Source: Erwinia billingiae Eb661
GTDB lineage: Bacteria; Pseudomonadota; Gammaproteobacteria; Enterobacterales; Enterobacteriaceae
Assembly: GCF_000196615.1 (NCBI RefSeq)
Contig: NC_014306.1
Span: 2,976,001 to 3,040,000 of the forward strand
Length of the DNA stretch: 64,000 nt
Direction of reading: 5' to 3'
Part shown: positions 27,352-36,947 of the stretch, piece after piece
Layout of the letters: each line of letters starts with the position of its first letter
Position numbering within the stretch: position 1 is the stretch's first letter
The notes under the pieces: generated by a model
The model's input: the letters and a program-made list of their open reading frames with translations, nothing else
The model's database searches: none
Told to the model about the DNA's origin: nothing
Translations under genes and position numbers: made by a program

Positions 27352-28155
27352 ATGCCCACGCTGAATGATCCCCTGATGATTGTGACGGATTTAGATGGCT
27401 CCCTGCTCGATCATCATACCTACAGTTGGCAGCCTGCTCAGCCCTGGCTGGATCGCCTTAATGAGCAGCAGATCCCGGTGGTCATTTGTTCCAGTAAAAC
27501 CGCCGCCGAAATCCTGCCGCTTCAGCGCCAGCTGGGTCTGACCGGCGCACCCTATATTGCGGAAAATGGCGCCATTATCCATTGGGAAGGGTTTAAGGAC
27601 GCCCTGGCTCAACCGACACAAAAGGGTTACACCGAGATTTGCCAGACCCTGCACGCGCTGCGCGACCGCTATCACTTCAAGTTCACCGGTTTTGCCGATG
27701 TGACCGAACAGGAAGTGGCTGACTGGACCGGGTTGACGCTGCATAACGCCTCGCTGGCGCGCATGCGTGAAGGATCGGAAAGCCTGATCTGGCGGGACAC
27801 CGAACAACAGTTCACGGCCTTTAAGCAGGCGCTGGCCGCCGAGCAGCTGGGCCTGTTGCAGGGAGGACGTTTCTGGAGTGTCACCAATCAGGGTGCGGGA
27901 AAAGGCGCGGCGCTGGACTTTTTGCTCAGCCACTACCCGAATCCATCCGGCCAACACTGGCTGACGGTGGGCTTAGGCGACGGTCCCAATGATGCGCCGA
28001 TGCTGGATAAAGTCGATTTTGCCGTCATTATTAAGGGTTACAGTAAAACACCCGTCACGCTGCAGCGTGAAGATAACGAGCACGTTTTCCACAGTGCGTA
28101 TTTCGGCCCTGAAGGCTGGAGTGAAGGTCTTACGCACTTTTTAAACCAGGGGTGA
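27352..28155 (+). CDS. mpgP: Mannosyl/glucosyl-3-phosphoglycerate phosphatase
   Basis: A 267-residue HAD phosphatase (E. coli YedP/MpgP type). Motif I is TDLDGSLLD (Asp13 and Asp15), SSKTAAE is the motif II region, and GLGDGPNDAPML the final acidic motif, giving a Mg-dependent phospho-Asp mechanism. It removes phosphate from mannosyl- or glucosyl-3-phosphoglycerate. The GGAGG at 27340-27344 is a good ribosome-binding site. The glycosyltransferase that would make its substrate is the next gene, 42 bases on. Confidence 0.9.
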   Translation: MPTLNDPLMIVTDLDGSLLDHHTYSWQPAQPWLDRLNEQQIPVVICSSKTAAEILPLQRQLGLTGAPYIAENGAIIHWEGFKDALAQPTQKGYTEICQTLHALRDRYHFKFTGFADVTEQEVADWTGLTLHNASLARMREGSESLIWRDTEQQFTAFKQALAAEQLGLLQGGRFWSVTNQGAGKGAALDFLLSHYPNPSGQHWLTVGLGDGPNDAPMLDKVDFAVIIKGYSKTPVTLQREDNEHVFHSAYFGPEGWSEGLTHFLNQG

Positions 28156-28197
28156 GGATCGGCCTGCTGCCGATAACCCGCCATTAAGGGGAATGCG

Positions 28198-29418
28198 ATG
28201 AGTGATTTTTTCCAGAACGGCGTAATTACCAACTTCCATAACCTCACCGGCCGGCCGGTTGAGGAACTTGAGAAGGATTTGGTGCGTTTCTCCAAAAAGC
28301 GCAAAATGGCGTTAATCCTGCCTTCTTTATTCTCTGAACTGGAAGGACCGGCGTTAAGCAACATCGTTGACGAGCTGGCGAAAGTCCCCTATCTCGAAGA
28401 GATTGTGATTGGCCTCGACAAGGCTGACCGTGAGCAGTTTCTGTTTGCCCGTGAGTTCTTCTCGCGGTTGCCACAACGGCACCGTATTTTGTGGAACGAT
28501 GGACCGCGTCTGAAAGCGCTGGATGCGGAACTGGATAAAGAAGGCCTGTCGCCGTCACAGCCGGGTAAAGGACGCAACGTCTGGTTCTGTACCGGCTACA
28601 CGCTGGCCTCAGACAAGTCCTCCTGCGTTGCGCTGCATGACTGCGACATTGTCACCTACGAGCGCGGCATGCTGGCACGTCTGCTCTATCCGCTGGCCAA
28701 TCCCTCGTTCCAGTATGAGTTCTGCAAAGGTTTCTATGCCCGCGTGGCGGATAACAAGCTGAATGGCCGCGTGGGCCGCCTGCTGGTTGGCCCGCTGCTG
28801 CGCTCACTGCAAAAAGTGTATGGCCATTCTGAGTATCTGGATTACCTCTCCAGCTTCCGTTATCCGCTCTCCGGTGAATTCGCCATGCGCACGCACGTGC
28901 TCAACGGCATCAAGATCCCTGGCGACTGGGGACTGGAAATCGGCGTGCTGTCAGAAATTTACCGCAACTACACCACCCGACAGAGTTGTCAGGTCGAGAT
29001 TGCCGATAATTATGACCACAAGCATCAGCCATTATCGGAAGAGGATGGCACCGGTGGCTTGCGCAGGATGAGCAATGACATTGTGCAGTCGCTGCTGCGT
29101 AAGATGGCGACGATGGGCGTGAACATCACCAGCGACTCGTTCCGCGTGCTGAAAGCGACCTATTACCGCAATGCGCTGGATATGATGGAAGTTTATAACC
29201 ACGAAGCGACGATGAACGGGCTGAAGTTCGATCAGCATGCCGAGGAAGCGGCGGTTGAGATGTTTACCCAGTCGATTCTGGATGCTGGTCAGTCGTTTAT
29301 TGAACGGCCAAACGAGAAGCCTTTTATCCCGAGCTGGAGTCGGGTTCAGTCAGCGTTCCCGGATATTCTGCATCGGATTTATGACGCGGTAGAAGAGGAT
29401 AACGCCGGCAACGTGTAA
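28198..29418 (+). CDS. gpgS: Glucosyl-3-phosphoglycerate synthase-like glycosyltransferase
   Basis: A 406-residue GT-A enzyme (GT81-like). The nucleotide-sugar binding motif is HDCDIVTYE (DxD type) near residue 150, with GEFAMRTHV and PGDWGLEIGVLSEIYRNY in the acceptor region. Paired with the downstream-acting phosphatase, it predicts a two-step route from NDP-glucose and 3-phosphoglycerate to glucosylglycerate, a compatible solute known in Dickeya (Erwinia) chrysanthemi. E. coli has yedP but dgcQ in this position, so this gene is a lineage difference. The mannosyl alternative is possible. Confidence 0.8.
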   Translation: MSDFFQNGVITNFHNLTGRPVEELEKDLVRFSKKRKMALILPSLFSELEGPALSNIVDELAKVPYLEEIVIGLDKADREQFLFAREFFSRLPQRHRILWNDGPRLKALDAELDKEGLSPSQPGKGRNVWFCTGYTLASDKSSCVALHDCDIVTYERGMLARLLYPLANPSFQYEFCKGFYARVADNKLNGRVGRLLVGPLLRSLQKVYGHSEYLDYLSSFRYPLSGEFAMRTHVLNGIKIPGDWGLEIGVLSEIYRNYTTRQSCQVEIADNYDHKHQPLSEEDGTGGLRRMSNDIVQSLLRKMATMGVNITSDSFRVLKATYYRNALDMMEVYNHEATMNGLKFDQHAEEAAVEMFTQSILDAGQSFIERPNEKPFIPSWSRVQSAFPDILHRIYDAVEEDNAGNV

Positions 29419-29457
29419 TTATCGCGCCTGACGGCAGTGCAATTCAGGAAAGAAAAA

Positions 29458-29488
29458 GCAGGACGAGAGCGACTTCGTCCTGCTTTTT
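29458..29488 (+). terminator. Terminator after gpgS
   Basis: GCAGGACGA-GAGCGACT-TCGTCCTGC followed by TTTTT. It also lies just beyond the end of convergent yodC. Confidence 0.9.
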
Positions 29489-29492
29489 GGTG

Positions 29493-29672
29493 CTAGCTGG
29501 CAAGTTGGCTCTCGCCAGTGAGCAAAGGTGAGAGTTCTTCCTCCCTGAAGGCTTCGCGACGAACGCTGTGACCGTCATACCAGCGACACTCAACCATGCC
29601 ACTGGCATAGCCTGTCACCACCATCGCCGGACCACCACTTTTAAGCTGCACTTCCTGACTGACCATGATCAT
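29493..29672 (-). CDS. yodC: YodC (DUF2158) small protein
   Basis: A 59-residue protein matching E. coli YodC: VQLKSGGPAMVVTGY, then GMVECRWYDGHSVRREAF. The start at 29672 is favoured by GAGGG 6 bases upstream; an internal ATG at 29666 is possible. Function unknown; DUF2158 proteins look like small beta barrels. Confidence 0.9.
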   Translation of the reverse strand: MIMVSQEVQLKSGGPAMVVTGYASGMVECRWYDGHSVRREAFREEELSPLLTGESQLAS

Positions 29673-29799
29673 AACTGACCCTCATGTTTGCAGACCTGAC
29701 ACCGGGAACTTCAGGTATAGCAGGCGGGCCAGTATTATTCTGTTAATGGGGAGTAAAACTTATGTTAAATCCCGATAAACCGCTCAATTTAAGGCAAAT

Positions 29800-29833
29800 A
29801 AAAAAGGCGAATAAGCTAAGTTATTCGCCTTTT
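29800..29833. terminator. Bidirectional terminator
   Basis: GGCGAATAA-GCTAAG-TTATTCGCC with TTTT on the plus side and AAAAA on the other. It ends the minus-strand small gene that stops at 29859. Confidence 0.85.
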
Positions 29834-29858
29834 AAGGGAAAGTACTGGCGCTCTGGCG

Positions 29859-29990
29859 TCAGATTTTACAACCTTCACAATCCGCTTCATCACCTAAGTC
29901 GGCAGGCACTTCACTGGCCTTTTTTTCCGCATTGGCTTCGGCTTGTTCCAGCTCGGCATCAATATCAAATTCAAAAATGTCGTCTTTCAT
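29859..29990 (-). CDS. Small acidic protein with a CEGC tail
   Basis: A 43-residue ORF, very acidic, ending ADCEGCKI; the Cys pair could bind a metal or form a disulphide. The start at 29990 (MKDDIFEFDIDAEL) is chosen because TGGAG lies 6-7 bases upstream; ATG at 29993 is the alternative. Located between yodC and yedI on the same strand as yedI and followed by a terminator. I do not recognise the family. Confidence 0.6.
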   Translation of the reverse strand: MKDDIFEFDIDAELEQAEANAEKKASEVPADLGDEADCEGCKI

Positions 29991-30027
29991 CATCACTCCA
30001 GAGTTCTTGCTCGCGAATAAGCTGCCT

Positions 30028-30939
30028 TTATACTGATTTACCCCGCATCCTGGCAACCAAATTCACCACCAACAGCACGATTGACCCCACAATCAGGCCC
30101 AGTACCAGGTGCGCCAGATTGCTCATTACCGAGGCAAGTAGCCCGGCAAAATCAGCGGTGTAATGCTCGATAAAGTGATGAATGGCCGGCACGCCATGGG
30201 CAATGATGCCACCGCCAACCAGGAACATGGCAATGGTGCCCACCACGGTCAGGATCTTCATCATCCACGGCGCCATCGCCAGCAGTGCACCGCCAATGGC
30301 TTTCGCCACCGCCGAGGATTTCTCCTGCAGCCACATGCCCAGATCGTCAATTTTCACGATGCCGGCCACAATCCCGTACACGCCCACCGTCACCAAAATG
30401 GCCACGCCCGCCAGTATTAACACCTGGTTCATTAACGGTGCTTCAGAGACGATGCCCAGAGTAATGGCGACAATTTCTGCCGACAGAATGAAGTCGGTCC
30501 GAATCGCGCCTTTGACCTTCTTCTTCTCAAACTCTGCCGCATTTTGCTGGGAGAGTTTTTTGATGCGCGCTTCTCTCGCCTCCGGGGTGTTCGCCGACTT
30601 GTCCTTGTGCAGACTGTGCAGCACCTTCTCGAAGCCTTCGTAACACAGGTAAGCCCCGCCAACCATCAGCAAAGGGGTGATTGCCCAGGGCGCAAACGCA
30701 CTGATCACCAACGCCAGCGGCACCAGGATCAGCTTATTGAGGAAAGATCCTTTGGCGACGCCCCAGACCACGGGAAGTTCGCGATTGGCCTTAACGCCGC
30801 TAACCTGCTGCGCGTTCAGCGAAAGATCGTCCCCAAGCACGCCAGCGGTCTTCTTTACCGCCACCTTCCCCATTACCGAAATATCATCCAGCAGCGTGGC
30901 AATATCGTCCAAAAGTGTCAGTAAGCTCGTTCCTGCCAA
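30028..30939 (-). CDS. yedI: YedI (DUF808) inner-membrane protein
   Basis: A 303-residue multi-span membrane protein matching E. coli YedI ([20 protein letters not shown], then [20 protein letters not shown]). The start is a TTG at 30939 preceded by AAGGA; no ATG is in a suitable place. It follows the small gene ending at 30954 on the same strand, so the two probably share a transcript. Function unknown. Confidence 0.9.
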   Translation of the reverse strand: MAGTSLLTLLDDIATLLDDISVMGKVAVKKTAGVLGDDLSLNAQQVSGVKANRELPVVWGVAKGSFLNKLILVPLALVISAFAPWAITPLLMVGGAYLCYEGFEKVLHSLHKDKSANTPEAREARIKKLSQQNAAEFEKKKVKGAIRTDFILSAEIVAITLGIVSEAPLMNQVLILAGVAILVTVGVYGIVAGIVKIDDLGMWLQEKSSAVAKAIGGALLAMAPWMMKILTVVGTIAMFLVGGGIIAHGVPAIHHFIEHYTADFAGLLASVMSNLAHLVLGLIVGSIVLLVVNLVARMRGKSV

Positions 30940-30953
30940 AATTACGTTCCTTA

Positions 30954-31226
30954 TTAGTGTTCATCGTGCTGACAACAGGGACAAACCTGTATTTCGGCCA
31001 CTGCCATATCGGCAATACCGTCGCAATCCCACTCAACGCGGATCGGTTGCCCTTCGGCCTGATGGTGATGTAGGTATTTACTCACCGGGCTTTCGGTCAT
31101 TCCGCTTATCTCTTCGGTTGCCACCAGGTGTTCACCGACAAATATCCGTGCGGTCGCATGGGTATTCACCATGCGCTCGCCGCTGATTTTATACAGCCGT
31201 CTTACCGTGAGTTTGATACTGGCCAT
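30954..31226 (-). CDS. Hypothetical protein with a CPCC tail
   Basis: A 90-residue soluble protein of mixed beta character ([18 protein letters not shown]) ending [10 protein letters not shown], a cluster of Cys and His that could bind metal. Ends 15 bases before yedI starts, on the same strand, so an operon is likely. I do not recognise the family. Confidence 0.65.
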   Translation of the reverse strand: MASIKLTVRRLYKISGERMVNTHATARIFVGEHLVATEEISGMTESPVSKYLHHHQAEGQPIRVEWDCDGIADMAVAEIQVCPCCQHDEH

Positions 31227-31398
31227 GGTTTACCCTGCCGAGAGATGTTAAAGAGTGTGATCTAAACAATTATGAACGAGGGATGCAACTTGTGTGACGC
31301 TAATCGTCCTTCTGCCGGAAAAAAAGTGTTTTATCATCTGGTTGAAACGTTTTTTTAGCGTTAAGTTAACCCTCCTTTAACAGGCCGAGAAAAATATC

Positions 31399-32316
31399 AT
31401 GTTACGCCGTGCTCCTGCCCTGCTGCCGCTGTTGGCCGCGCTGTTCGCCCTCTACTTTATCTGGGGATCGACCTACTTCGTGATTAAAGTGGGCGTTGCC
31501 AGCTGGCCGCCGATGATGCTGGCAGGTCTGCGTTTTCTGCTGGCCGGTGTCGTGTTGCTGGTGTTCCTGCTGCTGCGTGGCGAAAAACTGCCAGGCTGGC
31601 GTCCTGCGCTAAACGCCGCCCTGGTCGGCATCATGCTGCTGGCGATTGGTAACGGTGCGGTGACGGTGGCTGAGCACCAGAATGTCCCTTCCGGCATTGC
31701 AGCGGTGATGGTGGCGACGGTGCCGCTGTTTGCGATGTGCTTTAGCCGACTGTTCGGCATTCAGACCCGCTGGATTGAGTGGTTGGGGATTGCCGTTGGG
31801 CTGGTTGGCATCGTGCTGCTGAATAGCGGCGGCCATCTGGGGGGAAATCCCTGGGGCGCGCTGATGATCCTACTGGGCTCATTAAGCTGGGCGTTTGGAT
31901 CCGTCTGGGGCTCACGCATCAATCTGCCACACGGCATGATGGCAGGTGCGGTGGAAATGCTGACCGCTGGTATCGTCCTGCTGATCGCCAGCACCGTAAG
32001 CGGTGAGCATCTGACCACCCGTCCGGGGATTGAAGGATTGCTGGCACTGGGTTATCTGAGCTTGTTTGGCTCGGTGATCGCCATTAACGCCTATATGTAC
32101 CTGATCCGCAATGTGCCGCCGGCCATCGCCACCAGCTACGCCTATGTGAATCCGGTGGTGGCCGTGCTGCTGGGGATTGGATTTGGCGGTGAGAGCCTGA
32201 CGTCAAGAGAGTGGCTGGCATTAGGGATTATTGTGCTGGCGGTCATTCTGGTGACGCTGGGCAAGTATCTGTTCCCGGCCAAGCCCACCGTAAAGCCTTG
32301 CGTATTGGGCGAGTAA
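31399..32316 (+). CDS. yedA: YedA, EamA-family exporter
   Basis: A 305-residue drug/metabolite transporter with ten predicted spans in two EamA repeats. FALYFIWGSTYFVIKV in the first span and SYAYVNPVVAVLLG in the ninth are typical of the family. Position between yedI and vsr matches E. coli. The substrate is unknown; related exporters move amino acids and similar metabolites. Confidence 0.92.
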   Translation: MLRRAPALLPLLAALFALYFIWGSTYFVIKVGVASWPPMMLAGLRFLLAGVVLLVFLLLRGEKLPGWRPALNAALVGIMLLAIGNGAVTVAEHQNVPSGIAAVMVATVPLFAMCFSRLFGIQTRWIEWLGIAVGLVGIVLLNSGGHLGGNPWGALMILLGSLSWAFGSVWGSRINLPHGMMAGAVEMLTAGIVLLIASTVSGEHLTTRPGIEGLLALGYLSLFGSVIAINAYMYLIRNVPPAIATSYAYVNPVVAVLLGIGFGGESLTSREWLALGIIVLAVILVTLGKYLFPAKPTVKPCVLGE

Positions 32317-32324
32317 CGCGGCCC

Positions 32325-32792
32325 TTAAATCTGCCGGATCCCCTGGGAATCGATCTCTCCGTTTCCCTTTCCGGCACAGATCCACTCTTCCAGCCGGCTG
32401 GTCATCGCGTCTTCTTCCAGCCGCGTTTTGCCCCGCAACGCGCATTCCCACACCAGCAACACCTTCCAGCCCGCCGCGCTCAATTCGGCAATATAGCGCT
32501 TATCTCGCGCGACATTGCTGTCGATTTTCCCCAGCCAAAATGCCGTCCGCGTCGCCGGGACCTTAAACAGATGGCAATGGTGTTTGTGCCAGAAACAGCC
32601 GTGGACGAAGATAATGGTGTGATACTCATCCAGCACAAAATCGGGCCGGCCCGGCAGCGCCTTGTCCTGCACCCGATAGTGCAAGCCAAGGCCGGTCAGC
32701 AACTCTGCCAGCCGGGTTTCAATCGCCGTATCGCGCGTGCGGATCGCGCGCATGTTTTTGCTGCGGATTTCAGAGGAGTGAACGTCGGCCAT
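32325..32792 (-). CDS. vsr: Vsr, very-short-patch repair endonuclease
   Basis: A 155-residue nuclease that nicks beside T:G mismatches formed when Dcm-made 5-methylcytosine deaminates. Signature PGRPDFVLDEYHTIIFVHG includes the catalytic Asp, and FWHKHHCHLF the intercalating and zinc-site residues. The start at 32792 (MADVHSSEIRS) is chosen over 32876 because AAGGA precedes it; it then lies 53 bases after dcm rather than overlapping it as in E. coli. Confidence 0.94.
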   Translation of the reverse strand: MADVHSSEIRSKNMRAIRTRDTAIETRLAELLTGLGLHYRVQDKALPGRPDFVLDEYHTIIFVHGCFWHKHHCHLFKVPATRTAFWLGKIDSNVARDKRYIAELSAAGWKVLLVWECALRGKTRLEEDAMTSRLEEWICAGKGNGEIDSQGIRQI

Positions 32793-32845
32793 TGTTATCA
32801 TCCTTATGCTTTGGCTAAGTATAGCCCAGCTTAGGATCAGGCCAG

Positions 32846-34246
32846 TTAACGCTGCTTCACCGCCAACGCTATCCACGGCTGGAGCAGCTTAGCCACCGCC
32901 GCAAACGCCGGCACGACCACCGAATTACCGAACTGGCGGTAAGACTGGGTATCTGAAACCGGAATGCGGAAGCGGTAACTGCCCGGCGCTTCGAAGCCCA
33001 TCAGCCTGGCGCACTCTCTTGGCGTCAGACGGCGCGGACGGCGCAGCTGATTTTCGGGCTGGTCAAAATCGACTTCACCCAGCTGACGATCCCATCCGCG
33101 ATCGATAAGAATTTCAGAGCCGTCTTTGTAATAGCGCGCGGAGAGCGTACGCACCACGCCGGTTTCCACCTGCGGATCGACCAGGCCATAGCCAAAGCCG
33201 TTACCCTTTGCCTGATGCTTTTTGGCGTAGTTATAAAGGTATTTCCATAAGGTCGGCGTCAGAATGTATTTGGAGTCAACCTCGGGCTCCATTAAGGCCC
33301 GTAGCGGGATGCGCTGTTTGGGATAAAGCGTGGACAGCGCCTTCAGGGTGAATTCCGGCAGTTTCAGATCGCGACGCATCCCGACCAGCACAATACGTTC
33401 GCGATGCTGCGGCAGGAAATGTTTGCCATCAATGATCTTGGGATCCCCGGCGCCGCTGGCGTCGGCATCTGCCACGTCATAGCCCAGCTCATCCAGCGTG
33501 TCCATGATGATGCGGAAGGTTTTACCCTTATCGTGGCTCTTCAGATTTTTGACGTTTTCCAGCACGAAGATCGCCGGCTTTTTGGCGGTGATAATCCTCG
33601 CCACGTCGAAAAACAGCGTGCCCTGCGCTTCACATTCAAATCCATGGGCGCGGCCCAGCGCATTTTTCTTCGACACGCCGGCCAGTGAAAACGGCTGGCA
33701 GGGGAATCCGGCCAGCAGCACATCATGGTCAGGCACCTGCTTATCGATATGTTGATAAGCCTGCTGCTCACTCACCGCCGGATTGCCGCTCAGGGTGACG
33801 TCGCGGATATCCTGATTAAAGCGGTGTGCGTCAGGATCGCAATACCAGTTGGCTTTATAGGTTCTGACCGAATATTTGTTCCACTCGCTGGTGAACACGC
33901 ACTGGCCGCCAATGGCCTCAAAGCCACTGCGAATGCCGCCGATGCCGGCAAACAGATCGATAAAGCGGAAGGCATAATGCGGATGATGAGCGGGAGGTGT
34001 CGGCAGCAGCTGGCTTAGCGCCTGATGTTCGGCTTCAGTCAGCGGCGTTGCGGCGCTTTTACCGCTCATCCAGCGACTCAGGCTGTCGCGCGTCCAGCCA
34101 TGCTGGCTGGCTTGCTGTAATTCCGCCAGGACCCGTTTTTGGTCATAAATCGCCAGCACGCTGTGCAGTAACTCGCAGTCCTGATCAAATTTCTGCTGGC
34201 TTGCCTGTTCGGCTAACGGCAGCGCCACGCTGTCAAACTCGCTCAT
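32846..34246 (-). CDS. dcm: Dcm, CCWGG cytosine-5 methyltransferase
   Basis: A 466-residue C5-cytosine methyltransferase. SAM-binding [16 protein letters not shown], catalytic Cys183 in [18 protein letters not shown] and the closing FGNSVVVP are in order. The recognition region matches E. coli Dcm closely, so CCWGG specificity is expected. The start at 34246 (ATG) is preferred to GTG at 34252. The N-terminal 90 residues differ from E. coli, as usual for this protein. Confidence 0.95.
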   Translation of the reverse strand: MSEFDSVALPLAEQASQQKFDQDCELLHSVLAIYDQKRVLAELQQASQHGWTRDSLSRWMSGKSAATPLTEAEHQALSQLLPTPPAHHPHYAFRFIDLFAGIGGIRSGFEAIGGQCVFTSEWNKYSVRTYKANWYCDPDAHRFNQDIRDVTLSGNPAVSEQQAYQHIDKQVPDHDVLLAGFPCQPFSLAGVSKKNALGRAHGFECEAQGTLFFDVARIITAKKPAIFVLENVKNLKSHDKGKTFRIIMDTLDELGYDVADADASGAGDPKIIDGKHFLPQHRERIVLVGMRRDLKLPEFTLKALSTLYPKQRIPLRALMEPEVDSKYILTPTLWKYLYNYAKKHQAKGNGFGYGLVDPQVETGVVRTLSARYYKDGSEILIDRGWDRQLGEVDFDQPENQLRRPRRLTPRECARLMGFEAPGSYRFRIPVSDTQSYRQFGNSVVVPAFAAVAKLLQPWIALAVKQR

Positions 34247-34465
34247 AATCACCCGACATCAATAAGTAAACGCCTGCAGTCTATCACTTCGCTGCGCCCG
34301 CGCCAGGCGGAAAAAAGATCGGGCAAGCTGGCGGCGCATTAAATCTGATAAAGGACGTTAAGACCGGGAGGATGGACATCGGCAAAAGGAGGCGTAACGA
34401 GTTGATGATGTAGATTGTGGCAGGAAGGAAGCCCCTCGCCAAAGTGAGGGGCACAAACAGGCGAC

Positions 34466-34714
34466 CTACTTCTTCTTTTTAGATTTTTTCAGTAACGCGC
34501 GAATTTGTTTAAGCTCGCTGGCATTCAGCTGCTCATCGGTCTCTTCAGCTGTGCCCTGATTATCGACGGCGGTGTGTTCCACGGCGGTCAGGCTGTTTTG
34601 CAGACGCTGGCAAACTTCCTGACTCAGGGAGATTTGGTTTTCCAACGCCAGTGATTTAAGGGTTTCTTTTAAAGTGGGGTCAATCTTGATCGTAAGGCTT
34701 ACGTTATCGGTCAT
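34466..34714 (-). CDS. Ribbon-helix-helix-like protein
   Basis: An 82-residue protein. Residues about 4-45 (VSLTIKIDPTLKETLKSLAL, then ISLSQEVCQRLQNSL) look like an Arc/MetJ-type ribbon-helix-helix DNA-binding domain; the tail is acidic and then ends in a Lys-rich KKSKKKK. ATG at 34714 lies 8 bases after AGGAG. No partner toxin gene is adjacent, so an antitoxin role is not supported. Confidence 0.65.
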   Translation of the reverse strand: MTDNVSLTIKIDPTLKETLKSLALENQISLSQEVCQRLQNSLTAVEHTAVDNQGTAEETDEQLNASELKQIRALLKKSKKKK

Positions 34715-34796
34715 CACTGATTCTCCTGAAAAATGTCCCAGATAACGTAGCCTGTATTGTGCGATTTAACTATACAGTCATAAAAATTTAATATTT

Positions 34797-35492
34797 CTAT
34801 GAAACCGGACTAAATTCTCGTAACACGTCTTCATCGAGGGCGCAGAAATCCCCTTTCAATTCCGCACACAGCTTGGCCATGTAGGTCACCAGAAAACGGG
34901 CATTGTGTTCAGCCAGACGTTTACCTTCGACGGTTTGCATGGTGTCAGGCAGGCGCAACAATTTCTTCTGGAAATGGTCCAGCGCCCATTCGGTATCATT
35001 TAGCTGTCGTTCACGTCCCAGCGGATCGGCACTGTCGAACAGTGAACGCCCCAGCGCGCCAGAAACATAAAACACCCGCGCTAATCCAATCGCGCCTAAT
35101 GATTCCAGACGGTCGGCATCCTGCACGATCTTTGCTTCCAGCGTTTCAGCGGTTACGCCGGCACTGAAGCTGTGAGCATGAACCGCGTGGGCCACCGCTT
35201 CGTATTTGTCTTTGGGGAAATCAGGAAAGACCTCGCGCAATACGCGGCGGGTCTCGACCGCGGCCTGCGCAGACGCCAGATGACGTTCCGGGTGATTTTT
35301 CGGCAGGTTCACAATATCGTGGAAATAACAGCCGGTAAGCACAACCAGCTCATCTGCCTCGGTGCCATTCATAATACGCTGTGCTGTCTGCCAGACCCGG
35401 CGCAAATGGGCCACGTCGTGGGCTTTATCATCCTGTGGCCAGGTCTCATGGAGCCAGCTTTCAAAACGCAGTTGCCAGTTAATAAGCGACAT
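34797..35492 (-). CDS. yedJ: YedJ, HD-domain phosphohydrolase
   Basis: A 231-residue HD-superfamily hydrolase, the same length as E. coli YedJ. Metal-binding motifs are [25 protein letters not shown] and [16 protein letters not shown]. The start at 35492 ([14 protein letters not shown]) follows AAGGAG; the longer frame from 35549 has no such site. The physiological substrate is unknown. Confidence 0.93.
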   Translation of the reverse strand: MSLINWQLRFESWLHETWPQDDKAHDVAHLRRVWQTAQRIMNGTEADELVVLTGCYFHDIVNLPKNHPERHLASAQAAVETRRVLREVFPDFPKDKYEAVAHAVHAHSFSAGVTAETLEAKIVQDADRLESLGAIGLARVFYVSGALGRSLFDSADPLGRERQLNDTEWALDHFQKKLLRLPDTMQTVEGKRLAEHNARFLVTYMAKLCAELKGDFCALDEDVLREFSPVS

Positions 35493-36098
35493 AGACTTCT
35501 CCTTATTGTTTGGACTTGTAGAGATGTCAGTGGGTGAAGGCCAGTCCACTGCTGGAAACCCGCCTGTACCAATTGGTCAAAAACGAGATCCACATCATGT
35601 TTATAACGCTAATTTTAACGGAATCACAACATATTTCGTCTTTTCAGCCTTTTGCCATAGGAAAATTTATTGATTAATTTTCAGGCAAATGGTTAAACAG
35701 ACATAATGAACGCCGTGAAATTAACTGTCGGCTTTTATGCAAAGAGTGAGATAGAATTAACGCTACCCGACAATCTCTTATTTTGGGGCATTTTTACCTC
35801 GCGACGGTACGCTGTTTCAGCATCTGCACTGTAAGAGATTGTAAAGACGACATATGTCAAATTTGTTACCCCGCCTTTATTTTAGGGGATCATCTTGGGT
35901 AAGACCGGGTAGGACGACCTGATCATTCAGCAGGTGCGATGGCCCTAACCTGGCAGTGAAATCAACAAGCACAGCTAATGTTTACCTAAATTTTTGATTC
36001 TGGTATTTTTCTTCAGGCTAATGTTCAGATTATTCTGTCTTGTCTTTTTAGCGTTGCTGTGTTCATCGGTTCAACATGTAAGTAACAGAGGTCAAACC
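35493..36098 (+). other. Intergenic region between yedJ and the phage-type gene
   Basis: About 600 bases with no supported gene. AT-rich patches and an imperfect repeat of GAGAT-containing sequence are visible, but no clear promoter, RNA gene or att site could be recognised. Confidence 0.4.
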
Positions 36099-36761
36099 AT
36101 GAAAGAACGCCCGATTTTGTTTAGCGATCAACGGGTGCGAGCGCTGCTCTCAGGCCAACAGAGCCAAACTCGGCGCATTATGAAGTCACAACTCTTTGGT
36201 CCCGGACAGGATAACCATGAGGGGTGCTATGGTATTGATGTGCTGAATAATCACCTGCAAGGCAACCGGGTTATGGGCATGGAAAACTTAAGTTACCACT
36301 GCCCTTACGGACAACCCGGCGACAGGCTTTGGGTCCGTGAAACCTGGCGCGGCCCGGTTATCGAGCCTGACGAAATGGCGGAATATCAGCGTTCGCCAGC
36401 GGCATTTAAAAGCGCGCGTTATTGCCAGTACCGTGCCGATACCAGCCAGTTCGCAACCGCCGAGCTGGATGAACAAGAGCAGTTTGGCTGGCAGGCCGGC
36501 ATTCATATGCCCCGCTGGGCAAGCCGTATCGATCTGGTGGTCACCGGCATTCGTGTCGAGAAAATTCAGGATATCAGCGATGACGATGTGATCGCCGAGG
36601 GTGTGCAAACCGACTCCCATTTCCTGAATAACTTTTTCACCATGCACAGCGAAGCGGTTTCCAGCAAAGATGCCTATCGTAAACAATGGGCGTTACAGTA
36701 TGGTGGCACCAGCTGGGAAGTTAACCCCTGGGTCTGGGTGATTGAGTTCGAACGCGTCTGA
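36099..36761 (+). CDS. Phage-type ASCH-like protein
   Basis: A 220-residue protein whose start KERPILFSDQRVRALLSGQQ-SQTRRI is typical of a protein family common in tailed-phage genomes of enterobacteria. The fold is expected to be PUA/ASCH-like, an RNA-binding fold, with the conserved GDRLWVRETW and W-N-P-W-V-W-V-I-EF near the end. The start at 36099 has AGAGGT upstream. It stands alone here beside mtfA with no other phage gene, so it is a domesticated or leftover gene. Role unknown. Confidence 0.7.
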   Translation: MKERPILFSDQRVRALLSGQQSQTRRIMKSQLFGPGQDNHEGCYGIDVLNNHLQGNRVMGMENLSYHCPYGQPGDRLWVRETWRGPVIEPDEMAEYQRSPAAFKSARYCQYRADTSQFATAELDEQEQFGWQAGIHMPRWASRIDLVVTGIRVEKIQDISDDDVIAEGVQTDSHFLNNFFTMHSEAVSSKDAYRKQWALQYGGTSWEVNPWVWVIEFERV

Positions 36762-36947
36762 GGCGAAAGGCCGCTTTTTTGTACTTCATCACAGACACTG
36801 CTGGTTTTAAGTGATTGAATATGCGCCTTAAAGCCAGCGCATCCCACATTCAGCTTTCTTTCTTATGCACTGTTGCTGCCACGCAGCAGTTGCGTAAGAC
36901 GGTGCGCTACGGCATGGTAAAGATCCCTTCAGCGAACCGGGTGCATC

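Noticed and set aside
29762..30163. 133-codon plus-strand ORF between yodC and yedI
   Set aside because: Runs through a terminator and two minus-strand genes; composition is not protein-like.
34466..34714. Antitoxin of a toxin-antitoxin pair
   Set aside because: Ribbon-helix-helix-like, but no toxin-sized partner lies next to it on the same strand.
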